From assembly GCA_963573385.1 (NCBI GenBank), contig CAUYLG010021625.1, positions 1 to 64,000 of the forward strand: 64,000 bases of DNA, in the 5' to 3' direction. Position numbers and translations under genes: made by a program. Below the pieces are notes generated by a model. It was given only the letters and a program-made list of their open reading frames with translations. It made no database searches and was not told the origin of the DNA. Each line of letters starts with the position of its first letter. Position 1 is the stretch's first letter. Of this stretch, positions 45,255 through 58,305 are shown in pieces. Source of the DNA: Cacajao melanocephalus (lineage: Eukaryota; Chordata; Mammalia; Primates; Pitheciidae).

Positions 45255-45593
45255 AAATCAAAGTAGCAATGTACATCTATCATTATCAAAAGCTATAGAG
45301 AGATGAAGTAGGATAAGCTGAAATTTGAGTGACTTTGGACATCACCCATCCTGAGACCATGGTACTTTGTGATGAGGATGAACAGGAAGCTGGAACTAGG
45401 GTAACTTAAACTGAAGCCCAGTTCCAGGATCCAGGCCATTCAAAGACAGAGCCAGAAGAGGAAGAATGAAGGTCTCAGACTAAATAAGAACTAGGGCTTG
45501 CTCACAATGCACAAAGTGTCAGCATTACTGGATAGCAAATTTTCTGTGTTCTGGGCTGGTGAGATTGTGAAATTGATGACCTCTTCTCTTTCC

Positions 45594-45888
<295 letters not shown>

Positions 45889-45978
45889 AATGACCTTATT
45901 TTCTAATCCAAAAATGGGGACACAGTGCTAAAAAACATACAGGCCTTGACTTCCTTGTAGGTCTTGACATCTTCAGAG

Positions 45979-46436
<458 letters not shown>

Positions 46437-46970
46437 TAAGTTAGATATCACTATTTACTTTCCAGTGAGAAAACTGGAAATAGAAAGTTTCTGGAAAGTT
46501 TGACATAACAGATAAAACCAATCAACCCACACCTAACTCTGCCCTCCACTTCCTTCCCCAGCCCTCCTTTTGTGGGAGTGAATAGGGTAATCAGACAATT
46601 TTTAAGAATTTAATTCCATGCAATATATAGGAAAAAATCCTTTTCTGTTTTCATTATTTAAGAATATGATCATATTTGGCATATTACAATTAGATAGTTT
46701 ACAGTACTATATAGTCACTGAATTTACTTTTAAATGGTCTTTTTTGACTATGAAAATACACTGTTCATCATCAAGGTATAGAAACTAAAGTATCTCGCAT
46801 GATTAATAGTTTTGTATATAAGTCTTTCATCATCAATTTTAGAAATAATTTTTAAAAGAAAGAGCCGATAGCATTTACTGAAAGTCTTATCTCAAATATT
46901 TTATTCACCATTCATATACCACATTTTTCAATTAAAAAAATACTTGAGATGGAAAACTCGTTTTTTCATT

Positions 46971-47023
46971 CCCCTTCTTTTTCCATACCCTTATACTTCT
47001 GGGACACAGACTTGAAAGACTAG
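46971..47023 (+). repeat. Local duplication block 1, copy B
   Basis: Partner of 45202-45254. Confidence 0.9.
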
Positions 47024-47438
47024 TTACCTCAGAAACATCCTGGAGCTCAAATCATGTTAAATGACAAAAACAAACAAACAAACAAAAAAACCGTAGAAAC
47101 TAAAAACAACCCATGACCCTGCTATCTTCTTGTTCTAGGAATTCTACAAGTAGAGTTCTTGGAAAACATGAGGGGCAGATTAGCATTGCAGTCCAAGATT
47201 TACTTAAGATTTAAGAACAGAGACACTGAGAGAGGCCTGTGACTGCTAATTTTGCCTTTTGATCAAGGAGAGTGAGCTTGGTACTAACTGATTTCACATC
47301 ATTAGTAGAGCTCTCTGACCACACATCATTAATGGGGCTCTCTCTCTCTAATTCTTTCCTGAGTGAATTTGTAATTTGCCTTTGATTTCTGCTGCTAAAA
47401 CAACAGATTGTGAGGGATCAAAGAGGATAATGACAAGG

Positions 47439-47601
47439 AGGAAGTGGCAAGTTAGTGACATCTTTGTAGAAGGAATAGTAACTATACACAGTGTGATTAC
47501 TCAGAAGTAGTCTTCTGAGAAGTGACTATAAAATAAATTCCAGTATAACACAATCCAAGAGACTGTCCAAATATTGTATTTACTCTTTAATTCTCATTCA
47601 G
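47439..47601 (+). repeat. Local duplication block 2, copy B (no Alu)
   Basis: Partner of 45979-46436 without the Alu. It has an extra 11 or so bases near 47,546. Confidence 0.93.
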
Positions 47602-47664
47602 CCATTAATCTTTTATTGAGTATTTACTATTCATGAGATTTGGTAAAAAGAGAAGTCTAGAATA

Positions 47665-48425
47665 ATGGATGAGATTGAGATCTGGAAGTCAAACAGATGT
47701 GTGTTTGTTTCCCTGGTCCTACTACTCACCAGCTATAGTGGGTTAAATTGTGGCACCCAAAAGATAATGTCCACCGGACACCTCGGAATGTGTGATCTTA
47801 CCAGGAATAAGTGTTTCTAGATGGAATTAAGGTCAGGCTCTTGAGATAAGACCATCCTGTATTAGGGTGGGTCCTAAATCCAAGGACAAACGACCTTATA
47901 AGAGATGAAAAAGGGCCATACAGAGACATAGAATAAAGCCATGTGAACGTGGAGGCAGAGGCTGAATTTACATACCCTCAAGCCAAGAGAAGCCAAGGGC
48001 TGCAGGCAGCTGCCAGAAGCTAGAAGAGAGATGTGGAGCCGATTGGCCTTCAGACCCTCAGACCCTCCAGAGAAAACCAAATCTGCCAATATTTTGATTC
48101 TGGATTTCTAACCTCCAAGACTGTGAGAAAATAAATGTTTTGTTTGTTTTAAGCTTCCAAGGTTTTGGTAAGATAGCCCTGAGAGACTAATACACTAGTT
48201 GTGTGAGTTTGAGTTAGCTAGCTCTTTCTTTTTTAAATTTTTATTTATTTTATTTTTCCCTAACCCTCGTGTTGTTCAAATTAACTAGTTCTTTCTCTAT
48301 CTCCATTTCCACCCTCTGTTACTTACAGAGTTATTGTAAAGACTCAATGAGATAATACATGTAAAGTGCTTAGCACAAGATCTGTCCCATGGTAAGAGCT
48401 CAATACATGTTAGCAATTATTATTA
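47665..48425 (+). mobile_element. MIR split by an LTR
   Basis: The 5' part of MIR ('gagatctggaagtcaaacag' ... 'cctactactcaccagc', to about 47,737) resumes at about 48,198 ('gttgtgtgagtttgag' ... 'gtaaagtgcttagcacaag' ... 'gagctcaatacatg'). The intervening piece is an MLT1-type LTR. Confidence 0.85.
47738..48197 (+). mobile_element. MLT1-type MaLR solo LTR
   Basis: 'gtgggttaaattgtggcaccc' start, 'gggtgggtcctaaatcc', 'agccatgtgaacgtgg', 'ctccaagactgtgagaaaata' and 'gagagactaatac' end follow MLT1. It has no internal coding region. Confidence 0.85.
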
Positions 48426-48869
48426 AGGTAGTATGTATGGTACTTATGGGTCAGATTGAATTTCTAACTTATTAATACTATCATTACTTGAATAATTACC
48501 TCCCCCGACTTTTTTGTTTGTTTGTTTCAGAGACCTTTTTACCTTCAAAGGGGACAAAGCAAGAAAGAGAAGGGTCATCATGCATATTAATTGCTCCTCC
48601 AATATATCTCATTACAAAAACCACACAGGCCCCAGAATCTCTGCTCCTATGACAGGAGCATAGTATGCATTCCTTAAGGGGCTACCAAAGACTTGGTTAG
48701 ATCAGTAAGGACTTGTAAAATGTTGTTTATAGACGCTAATGCACTTTTACCAAACTGGGTCATTTGTGCCTCTCCAAGTTTATGGGAATGTCAACAGACC
48801 TCCAGGGTGAAAATATACACTGGGGAAGAAGAAAAAGAAAAAAAACCTCAACATATTTAGTCTTAAGAT

Positions 48870-49205
48870 TGTGCTTGAGAAACTACTTCTTTCTTTACTT
48901 AGGTCTTTTGTATTATTGTCAATAATAAGTTACAATTTTCTCCTTAAAGTTCTTATCGATTTTTGTTAGATTTATTCCTAAATATTTTATTCTTTGTCAT
49001 TGTAGGTCGTTTCTATTTTCAAATTGTTTTCTAGTTTGCTAAGAAGTATTTTTTAAATGAATGGGTAATGGATTTTGTCAAATGCTTTTACTGCATCTAT
49101 TAATGTATTAATAAAGAATACATATATGTGTTCTTTAATCAATTAATGTGGTGAAATAATTTTTAGATTTACTATTGTTAAACCCCCTTTGAATTCCTAG
49201 ATATA
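48870..49205 (-). mobile_element. Old L1 (L1M) fragment
   Basis: 'tttgttagatttattcctaaat', 'tgtcaaatgcttttactgc' and 'aattaatgtggtgaaataat' are reverse L1 words in order. Confidence 0.75.
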
Positions 49206-49212
49206 CCTAATG

Positions 49213-49335
49213 TGGTCATTCAGTCATTCAAGTAATAATATTGGATGCCTATGATGTTTCAGGCAGTGTTGAAGGTGTTGGAATACAGTAATAATAAGCT
49301 TAGAAATCACTACCTTCATGGAGCTTACATGTAGC
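49213..49335 (-). mobile_element. L2 3' end
   Basis: 'cattcagtcattcaagtaa', 'ggcagtgttgaaggtgttgg' and 'ccttcatggagcttacatg' match reverse L2. Confidence 0.8.
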
Positions 49336-49778
49336 ATTTTACACATACTGAGTTCAGTTTGCTCAATTGTGTTTATAATTTCTGCGTCCAGGCTCTTGAA
49401 TAAAATTGGCCTGTAACTTTTAAATGCTGGGTGATAAAACCTACTGGAAGAGCAATATGCACGCCAGTCCAGATCTGCTTTAGAGCTTTTTCTCCTCTGC
49501 TCTCCACTCAAAGCAGACAGACTTACGTGTATTTGGTAAATGAGTTGAAGTAGCACACTAAAAAGTGAGAAATGGTTCCTTCTAAAAATCTGAAGAAAAG
49601 GCACATCCAGTGTTATCCTACATTTTTAGTTTAGGTGGTAAAAGATACAACAACTTGTTTTTCTCCTCAGAGGATGACATGTTCTAGATCAGAAATTTCA
49701 TGGGGCTTATCTTCCATGTTTTAGTTTGCATTCTCACACATTTGATCCAGGTTTATGTTAATATAGTTAGCAAGTCTT

Positions 49779-50079
49779 CGCTGGGCACAGTGGGTCACAG
49801 CTGTAATCCTAGCATTTTGGGAGGCTGAGGTGGGCAGATGACTTGAGCCCAGGAATTCAAGACCAGCCTGGGCAACATGGTAAAACCCTGTCTCTACAAA
49901 AAATACAAATATTAGCTGGGCGTGGTGGCAGGCGCCTATAGTCCTAGCTATTCAGGAGGCTGAGGTCAGAGAATTACCTGACCCCAGGAGGTCAAGGCTG
50001 TGGTGAGCCATGATTGTGCTACTGCACTCCAGCCTGGGTGACAGAGTGAGATCCTGTCTCCAAAAAAAAAAAAAAAAAA
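49779..50079 (+). mobile_element. Alu (J-type), sense
   Basis: Full-length with an A18 tail. 'agcaagtct' before and 'agcaaatct' after form the target duplication. Confidence 0.95.
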
Positions 50080-50699
50080 GCAAATCTCTCAGGTCAGACT
50101 ATTTCCTTTACCCCTTTAAGCATGATAATATCTGATCTTCATTATGAACCTGGTGGCAACAAGGAGTGTTAAGATAACTCTTCAGGACATTGAATGTCCC
50201 CTTATAAGGCACTGGCTCAGATGAGATTATTACAGGGTAGTTAAGCAAAGAACATGTAGTCTAATTAGACATGCAAAATTCAAGCTCCTCCCACTGGCAA
50301 GAGACTCTCAGAATGATGACAGGGGTGGCAGGAAAGGTGTAAAATTCTCAAGGTCTTCTGAACCCAAGCAGATGTTCCTATTCTAAGTTTCGAGACTCAC
50401 TCCTATCCAATCAATGCCCCAATTTACCTGAGAGACTTAGAGAGGCTGTGAATTCAATTTATGTTGTATTTCTGCAGACCGTACAGTTAAATTTTGAGTT
50501 TGGCTTTCAACAATATTGGTCCTGTGGCTGTAAGAAATAAGAGATTATCTTAGGGCTATGATAGAAATTCTTTGAAATCTGTTGCTTAAGCTGAGCATGT
50601 AAAGCTCTGAGCTTGTAATTTTCATTCTATGAGTGTCCAGTGCACTCAGAAGAATCTATTCAATGCCACAGTCCTTGTAATTAACATTATTTCATTAAC
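50080..50699. other. Single-copy-looking DNA, no gene seen
   Basis: No exon or clear repeat. Confidence 0.4.
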
Positions 50700-52700
50700 A
50701 GTTAAGGGAAGCCTCTGAGAACTGGAACAAGACAAGGATGCCTATTCTTACCACTCCTCTTCAACATAGTACAGGAAGTCCTAGCCAGAGCAATCAGACA
50801 AGAGAAAGAAATAAAGGGCATCCAAACTGGTAAAGAGGAAGTCAAACTGTCACTGTTTGCTGACGATACGATTGTTTTCCTTGAAAACCCTAAAGACTTC
50901 TCCAGAAAGCTCCTAGAACTAATAACAGAATCCAGCAGTTTCCGGATACAAGATTAATGTACACAAATCAATAGTTCTTCTGTACACCAACAACAACCAA
51001 GTGGAAAATCAAATCAAGAATTCAACCCCTTTTATCATAGCTGCAAAAAAAAAAAATACTTAGGAATATACCTAACCAAGGAAGCAAAAGACCTCTACAA
51101 GGAAAACTACAAAACACTGCTGAAAGAGATCATAGATAACACAAACAAATGGAAACACATCCCATACTTACGGATGGGTAGGATCAGTATTGTGAAAATG
51201 ACCATACTTCCAAAAACAGTCTACAAATTCAATGCAATCCCCATCAAAATGCCACCAACATTCTTCACAGAATTAAAAAATTCTAAAATTCATATGAAAC
51301 CAAAAGAGAGCCTGCATAGCCAAAGAAAGACTAAGCAAAAAAAAAAAACAAATCTGGAGGTATCACATTACCTGATTTCAAACTATGCTATAAGGCCATA
51401 GTCACCAAATCAGCATGGTACTGGTATAAAAATAGGCACATAGACCAATGGAACAGAATAGAGAACCCAGAAAGAAATCCAAATACTTACAGCCAACTGA
51501 TCTTCAGCAAAGCAAACAAAAACATAAAGTGGGGAAAGGACACCCTTTTCAACAAATGATGCTGGGATAATTGGCAAGCTACATGTAGAAGAATAAAAAA
51601 ATCAACTCAAGGTGGATTAAGGACTTAAATCTGAGACCTGAAACTATAAAAATTCTGGAAGATAACATTGGAAAAACCCTTCTAGACATTGGCTTAGGCA
51701 AGGATTTCATAACCAAGAACCCAAAAGCAAATGCAATAAAAACAAAGATTAAATAGTTGGGACTTAATTAAACTAAAGAGCTTTTGAACAACAAAAGGAA
51801 CAGTCAGCACAGTAAACAGACAACCCACAGAGTAGGAGAAAATCTTCGCAATGTATACATCTGATAAAGGACTAATATCCAGAATCTACAATGAACTTAA
51901 ACGAATCAGTAAGAAAAAAACAGAAATCACATCTAAAGTGGGCTAAGGACAGGAATAGGCAATTCTCCAATGAAGATATACAAATGGTCAACAAATATAT
52001 GAAAAAATGCTCAACATCACTAAAGATCAGGGAAATGCAAATCAAAACCACAATGCAATACCACCTTACTCCTGCAAGAATGGCCATAATCAAAAAATCA
52101 AAAAACAGTAGATATTGGCATGGATGTCATGAACAGGGAGCATTTACACTGCTGGTAGAAACGTAAACTAGTACAACCACTATGGAAAATAGTGTGGAGA
52201 TTCCTCACTGCTGGATATCTACCCAGAGGAAAAGAAGTCGTTGCACAAAAAAGATACTTGCACACGCATGTTTATAGCAGCAAAATCGTGGAACCAACCC
52301 AAATGCCTATCAATCGACGAGTGGATAAAGAAACTGGTATATTTATACAATGGAAAACTACTCAGCCATAAAAAGGAATGAATTAATTTGCAGTGATCTG
52401 GATGAGATTGGAGACTGTTATTCTAAGTGAAGTGACTCAGGAATGGAAAACCAAACATCGTATGGTCTCACTGATACATGGGAACTAAGCCATGAGGACG
52501 CAAAGGCATAGGAATGATGCAATGGACTTTGGAGGCTTCTGGGAAGGGAGGTGAGAGATAAAAGACTACAAATATGGTGCAGTGTATACTGCTTGGCTGA
52601 TGGGTGCACCAAAATTTTACAAATCACCACTAAAGAATTTACTCATGTAACCAAATACCACCTCTGCCCCAATAACTTATGGAAAAATAAAAAATAGTAA
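50700..52700 (+). mobile_element. 5'-truncated L1, ORF2 3' half plus 3' UTR
   Basis: The sequence enters L1 ORF2 inside the reverse transcriptase. The nucleotides at about 50,855-50,885 encode the RT catalytic motif as LFADDTIVF. The RT C-terminal part and the cysteine-rich end follow, then the 3' UTR ('atgggtgcaccaaaatttta', 'atgtaaccaaataccacc') and an A-rich end with AATAAA. The frame is broken by many stops and indels. At least two internal deletions remove expected blocks near 52,200-52,310, where 'gattcctcactgctggatatc' joins segments that are normally about 60 bases apart. It cannot encode a working protein. The family is probably L1PB/L1MA age. Confidence 0.93.
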
Positions 52701-53039
52701 TAATGGGAAATGGTAGATGTTTCTTTAAAGACAGCTGTCTACAATGATTACAGGACAAGCCAAAATAATAAAAGAAAACTAAACAATGAAAATAAAAACA
52801 ACTGAGGGAAGCAATCCCTTGTTTCCCCCAAAGTACTTAATTCATTAAGAACGTGGTTATAACCAACCACAGGTGTAATTTGATGAATTGTAATGCCAGT
52901 GTATGGATCACTAGTCCCCACGCTCCATTGTTAGGGAGTTTATCTTCGCATTCAAGCCCAAGGACATAACCAAACCAATCTCCAAATCACAGTTTTAAAT
53001 GTTTTTTGTTCCTAGAACTATTCCTGGGACAAATTCACA

Positions 53040-53775
53040 TGTAGTTGGTGTCCACTCAGGAGATGGAAGTCACACCAGTTATTTTAACAGATACAATTTA
53101 ACAGAAAGAATTATTAACCAAGTCTTAAATTGCTAATTAGATAACTGAAGAGACAACAAAGAAACAATGATCGATCATGAAGGTACCAATTGCAGCAACA
53201 GCTACCATCCCTATGGCCAGGGCATCAAAGGGAAGAAGCTGGAATTATTAAAACATAAATTTGGAGGAAAAGCCCCCCTGCCCCCTTACCCCCAGAGCTA
53301 GAATTCAGTCCTTTGAGAAGGGGCCATAGCTTGACTTGTGATGATGTCTCTGAACTTGAAGGAGAAGCTCTGTGTGGTTGAGACCCACACCTCTGAGGAG
53401 GGGACACTGAGACTAATGTCTCTGAGGGGCTATAATGAGCATGGTTCCGCAAATTTTGGAAGAATTGCAAACTGGGTTCAACTGCTGCTGAAAGAAGAGA
53501 CCTATGTTGCCAAGGTGCTAGATGATGCTCACAGGAACAGGAAGTAGACAAGAAGCAAAGAAGAAGTAAACAGAAAGTGCAAGTCCTTTCTTCATTCCAG
53601 CCTTGCAATCTCCTTCGAGTGCAAAATCTTACAGCAAAATCTGACAGAGAAGCAGCTGGAAAAGCAGAAACATTGTTTGTGGGGTCCTGGCATCAGCACT
53701 GCAATGCAGAGAATGGAAGGGTGGGTTTGGAGCCGTGGAACAATCACACAGACCCCTCTTTGACTGTTTTCTTCA
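53040..53775 (+). repeat. Unassigned old repeat, related to 61,475-61,985
   Basis: 'agtcacaccagttattttaac' with 'aacagaaagaattattaac' near the start and a later purine-rich body resemble 61,475-61,985. The family is not assigned. The open frames here, one of 127 codons on the minus strand (53225-53608), are part of it. Confidence 0.4.
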
Positions 53776-55234
53776 ATTTTCTTATTATTCTGAGTCTATG
53801 AGAAAGCAAAGAAACATTTATTTGCAAACCATTAAAAATAAGTATTATCTTGTTAGGGGTAGATATTTATTCAGGAATTCAATGTTAATTAACAAAAATC
53901 TTTAAAGAATTGTGTTTACTACTTGTGAGAACTGGAATTCATGTTCCAATGATAGAAATAATGAAATCTGAATAAATGTGGGATTGAATGGTTTAATTAA
54001 AAGGGAAAATAACAGACAAAAATGTAAGCTGGAATTTCATTTCAATGTAGAATTTATTTCTGTCCTTATTCTATACTTTGCAGGCATTTGACATGCTACT
54101 GATTCCATATAAAATCTTACTGTGATGAAACTCTTTTAAAAGGCAAAATTCAAATTTAATTGATACCTCATTAGTTACAAGAGGTTGTCTTTCTTTTTAC
54201 TTAGGATACATTTGTTCCAATGCAGTGGTTCATAATAGATTCATAGCTGATGAAGTCAACCTTAAAAATAAAGAGCAAAATATGGAAACATTTCACTCAG
54301 GGATAAGTTTTCTGCAGGGTCTAATTGCAAGAATTCTCTGTAATTAAACTGTTCTGAATGTTGGCTGAAGTTTTTTAATAAGCCGACGTCTAACTTTTCC
54401 ATGAATGTCCTCATTCAAAACAAATCAGATTTAAGGAAAATATTTTTCCCTCCAACTGCAGTGCATTTCAGAGGAAGATATACTTAACATGAATTCAAAT
54501 AATAAAATGCAATACCAAATGTTGCATTTAGCCCTTAATGTATTTAGTATTTAGCAAAACAGTCTAACAGCCTCTTTCTTTAGCATTGTCATAAATCATA
54601 ACACAGATGGTGTGTCTTGATATCTTTTAGTCAGATTTCAGTCCTGTGCCACAGAGGCATCCTGCATCAATATGGCTTTTTGGTAAATGGCTTCATTTTG
54701 CTGTTGACAAGGCTGGTATAAACAAGTTGTATAATTTACTCTGCTACCAAATAAATCACACGTGAACATTTAAGTTTAACTGTGCTAGCTTGATAGTCTG
54801 GCAAGTGTTTTTGTCTAAACCAAGAATATTTGACATTTAAATTCAACTCAGAAAAACAAAAACAAAAGCCCAGGTTTATTCTCCTGTGTCTGAGAAGAGA
54901 CTTTGTGCAAGCAAAAAGTAGTTTGTGCCAACTAAGAGGGTTAAAAAAAGCATCCTTTCTAAGGGCTTTCTAAGCAAGCTGTTTTTAAAGAAATCCTGAG
55001 ACTTCTGTTAACCGGTAAAGTAAATGAAATTATAGGGCGATTTTGATATAAGCCAGAGCCTGTGACTAAAACCTAAGAATGTTTGTTCCATATTGGTAAA
55101 TGTATCAGTTTTGAACTCCTGCTAGGAGTTAAGCACGTTGTAGATGTAGAAGAGGCACAGAACTCTGTATGCCCAGAATTTCCTACATAATTGAAGAGAT
55201 GCTTTTATCTCCCTCATTTCTTTAGATTCCAAGA
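53776..55234. other. AT-rich sequence, no gene seen
   Basis: No exon or clear repeat. Confidence 0.4.
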
Positions 55235-56075
55235 TAATGGGTGGTGGTGAGTAGTTCAGGGCACATGGAAAGATGCTCAGCATTATTAGTCATTAGGAAA
55301 ATGCAAATTAAAACCATGATGTGATAATACTTCATACCAACTAGGTTGGCTATAATGAAAAAGAAGGAAAATAACAAGTGTTGATGAGGAAGTGGAGAAA
55401 TTGGAACCCTCATACATTGCTGGTGGTAAAGTGAAATGGGGCAGCTGCTTTGCAAAATCAATTGGCAGTTCTTCAAAAAGCTAAACACAGAGTTACTATA
55501 TGATCCAGCAGTTCTACTCCTAGGTATATATACAAGAGAGCTATTTAGGTTGGTGAAAAAGTAATTGCTGTTTTTTGCCACTAAAAGTAATGGCAGAAAC
55601 TGCAATTACTTTTGCATCAATCTAATAAAAACAAATGTCCATGTGAAAACGTGTCCATAATGTTCATGTAGCAGTGTTCATAATAGCCACAAGTAGAAAC
55701 AACCCAAACATCTACTAACTGATGAGTGGATAAGCAAAAGGTTTATCTATGCAGTGGAACACTATTCAGCATAAAGAGGAAGGAAGAATTGATACATGCT
55801 ACAACATGGATGAACCTTGAAAACATTTTGCTAAGTGAAAGAAGCCAGATAGACATATTGTCTGAATCCATTTATATGAAATGTCCACATAGGCAAATCC
55901 ATAGAGACAGAAAATAGATCAGTGGTTGTCAGAGATTTGGGGGGAGTATGGGAGGGGTAATGGAAAAGTTCTGAAGTTATCTAGTGGTGAAGGATGTGAA
56001 TATATCAAAAATTGAAATTCACATTTTAAAAGGATGAATTGTATGGCATATGAATTATATCTTAATAAAACTATT
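55235..56075 (+). mobile_element. L1M 3' part, interrupted by MADE1
   Basis: 'ggaaaatgcaaattaaaacc', 'ggctataatgaaaaagaagg', 'ccctcatacattgctggtgg', 'gatccagcagttctactcc' then, after MADE1, 'cacaagtagaaacaacccaaac', 'ctaagtgaaagaagccagatag' and the terminus 'gaattatatcttaataaa'. Confidence 0.9.
55545..55625. mobile_element. MADE1 (Mariner MITE), palindromic, miR-548-like hairpin
   Basis: An 81-bp element with termini 'ttaggttggtgaaaaagtaa' and 'ttacttttgcatcaatctaa', which are inverted repeats, and a short central loop. It lies next to TA on both sides, inside the L1 at 55235-56075. MADE1 copies are the known source of the primate mir-548 family. This copy has several mispairs, so processing is possible but unproven. 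Confidence 0.95.
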
Positions 56076-56092
56076 ATTTAAAAGAAAACTGA

Positions 56093-56391
<299 letters not shown>

Positions 56392-56764
56392 AATATAAGG
56401 AGGTACTCATTCTCAGGCATCAATCCTGCACTTGCATGAGCCTAAGAGTAAGCGCCTCATTACATTTTGACCCCTGGATACCTTGCTTGCCTTACCCTAG
56501 TCCAAGCCCTGCTGATACACTGTGGAGCTCTGCCCCTGGTTGAGCCTTGTGCTTCTTTTACTCACATGGCTTCATTTTTGTAACCCGCTGTTCCTCCACA
56601 TTAGCATCTACTGATTGGCCCTACTCCAAAACCTACGTTTCCTACTAGCCAATCCCAATGGAAGCAGGAAGTTAGGGTCTGTGTCTGTCTTGTTCTGAGA
56701 TAGCCACAGAGTGCCTGAGATGTTGTATATGCTCTGATACTTGCTGAGTAAATGTTTTCTCAGA

Positions 56765-57230
56765 AGCCATCAGTCAATTACTTCCCATTGCTTTCAGTGC
56801 TTTCAGGTTAAAATCCAAACTCTTTCTTGGATGGCATGCAAGGCCTTTTGTAACAGTGCCCTTACTGACCTGTTCAATCTCCTCCTACCTTGCTATTTAG
56901 AGCTCCCTCCATGATGCTCTTGCTATAGTGAAACCTTTGCATGTCTTGAAATGTTTCATAAGCCCTCTCTCCTCTCTGGCTTTGTATTTGCTCCTTTTTG
57001 TCCTGGAACATTCTCCCTAAATAATAGTTTGGATCCTACTCAGTCCCTCCTTCCCCCCTTTCACAGATGTCAGCCTGCATCATAGGCTTAAGGCTCTCCT
57101 CGTTTTCTGAGACTCCCTCCCTTTTACCCTTCCCTGGCATTTTCCCCAACAGGGAGGATTGCATTTCTAGCCCTGTCTTGGCATCTTCTTCTCTGTGGAC
57201 TTGAACTAACAATTATACAATCATTTCTAT
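56765..57230 (+). mobile_element. L2 fragment
   Basis: 'acttcccattgctttcagtg', 'aatccaaactctttcttgg', 'gcatgcaaggcctttt' and 'cctggaacattctccct' are L2 words in order. Confidence 0.7.
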
Positions 57231-57705
57231 TCTTTCAATGTTTTTCATTCCAGAAAGCACATCATGAATCCTAACATATTTAAATCTAAAGTTAACATCA
57301 TCCTTTCTCAACTGTATGAAGACTTTAGATTTTTAAACTGTGTTCATTAACTCTCCTGACCAATATGTTACTTGTGACCAATATTTTAATTCTTTTTTCG
57401 TTTTGCTTAAAACATCATATGATAATATCACTATAGTTTTATATGATATTCTTTTAAATTTACTGCATATTTACCATTTTCCTTGGTCTTCATTTCTTTC
57501 ATTGGCAATCACTTTCCTTTGACATGAAGTATAGACTTTAGAATTTCTTTTAATGAGGCCCCTGGTGGCCAACTCTCCCAGTTTTTGTTTGTGTGAAAAT
57601 GTCTCCGCTTTGACTTCATTCTTGTTGGGTAATTTTGCTGGGTGTAGAATTCTCAGATGGCAGTTATTTTCAGTGACGCAAGTGTGGTAGCAATTGGAAA
57701 CCTGG
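57231..57705 (-). mobile_element. Old LINE-like fragment (weak)
   Basis: 'gtttgtgtgaaaatgtctcc', 'attttgctgggtgtagaattc' and 'gatggcagttattttcagtg' resemble reverse L1M sequence. The remainder is unclear. Confidence 0.45.
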
Positions 57706-58305
57706 TGTTTTAGGGTTCTCCAGAGGGACAGAACTAGTAGGCTATATTGTATGTATATATACAAATGCTTATATTTATAGATAAGTTTATCAGGGAGAAA
57801 TGGCTCACATGATAAAGGTAAAGTCCCACGATAGGCCGTCTGCAAGCTGGGGAAGAGAGAAGCCCGTAGTGGCATAGGCTGAGTTCAAAAGCCTCACACC
57901 AGGGAAACTGACAGTGCAGCCTTCTGTCTGTGGCCAAAGGCCCAAGAATCGTCAGCAAGCCACTGGTTCAAGTCCCAGAGTCAAAAGGCTGAAGAACTTG
58001 GAGTCTAATGTCCAAGGGCAGGAGAAATGGAAGGGAGCATCCAGCACCAGAGACAGATGAAAGCCAGAAGACCCAGTAAGCCAACTTATCCCACTTTCTT
58101 CCCTCTGTTTTCTTCTAGCTGCGCTGACAGCTGACTGGATGGCTCCCACCCACATTGAAGGTGGGTTTTTTCTCTCCCAGCCCACTGATTCAAATGCCAG
58201 TCTCCTCTGGCAACAGCCTCGTAGACACACCCAGAAACAATACTTTAACAGCCATCTTCACTTCCTTCAATCCAAGCAAGTTGACACCTAATATTAACCA
58301 TCGCA
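57706..58305 (-). mobile_element. Solo LTR (old ERV-L/MaLR class), antisense
   Basis: It begins 'tgttttagggttctccagagg' and ends 'gttgacacctaatattaacc' plus 'atcgca'. On the minus strand this is a TG...CA LTR starting TGCGATGGTTAATATTAGG. No internal retroviral region adjoins it. The subfamily is not assigned. Confidence 0.75.

Noticed and set aside
51174..52166. Frames of 75 and 91 codons with LINE-like peptides
   Set aside because: They are pieces of the broken L1 ORF2.
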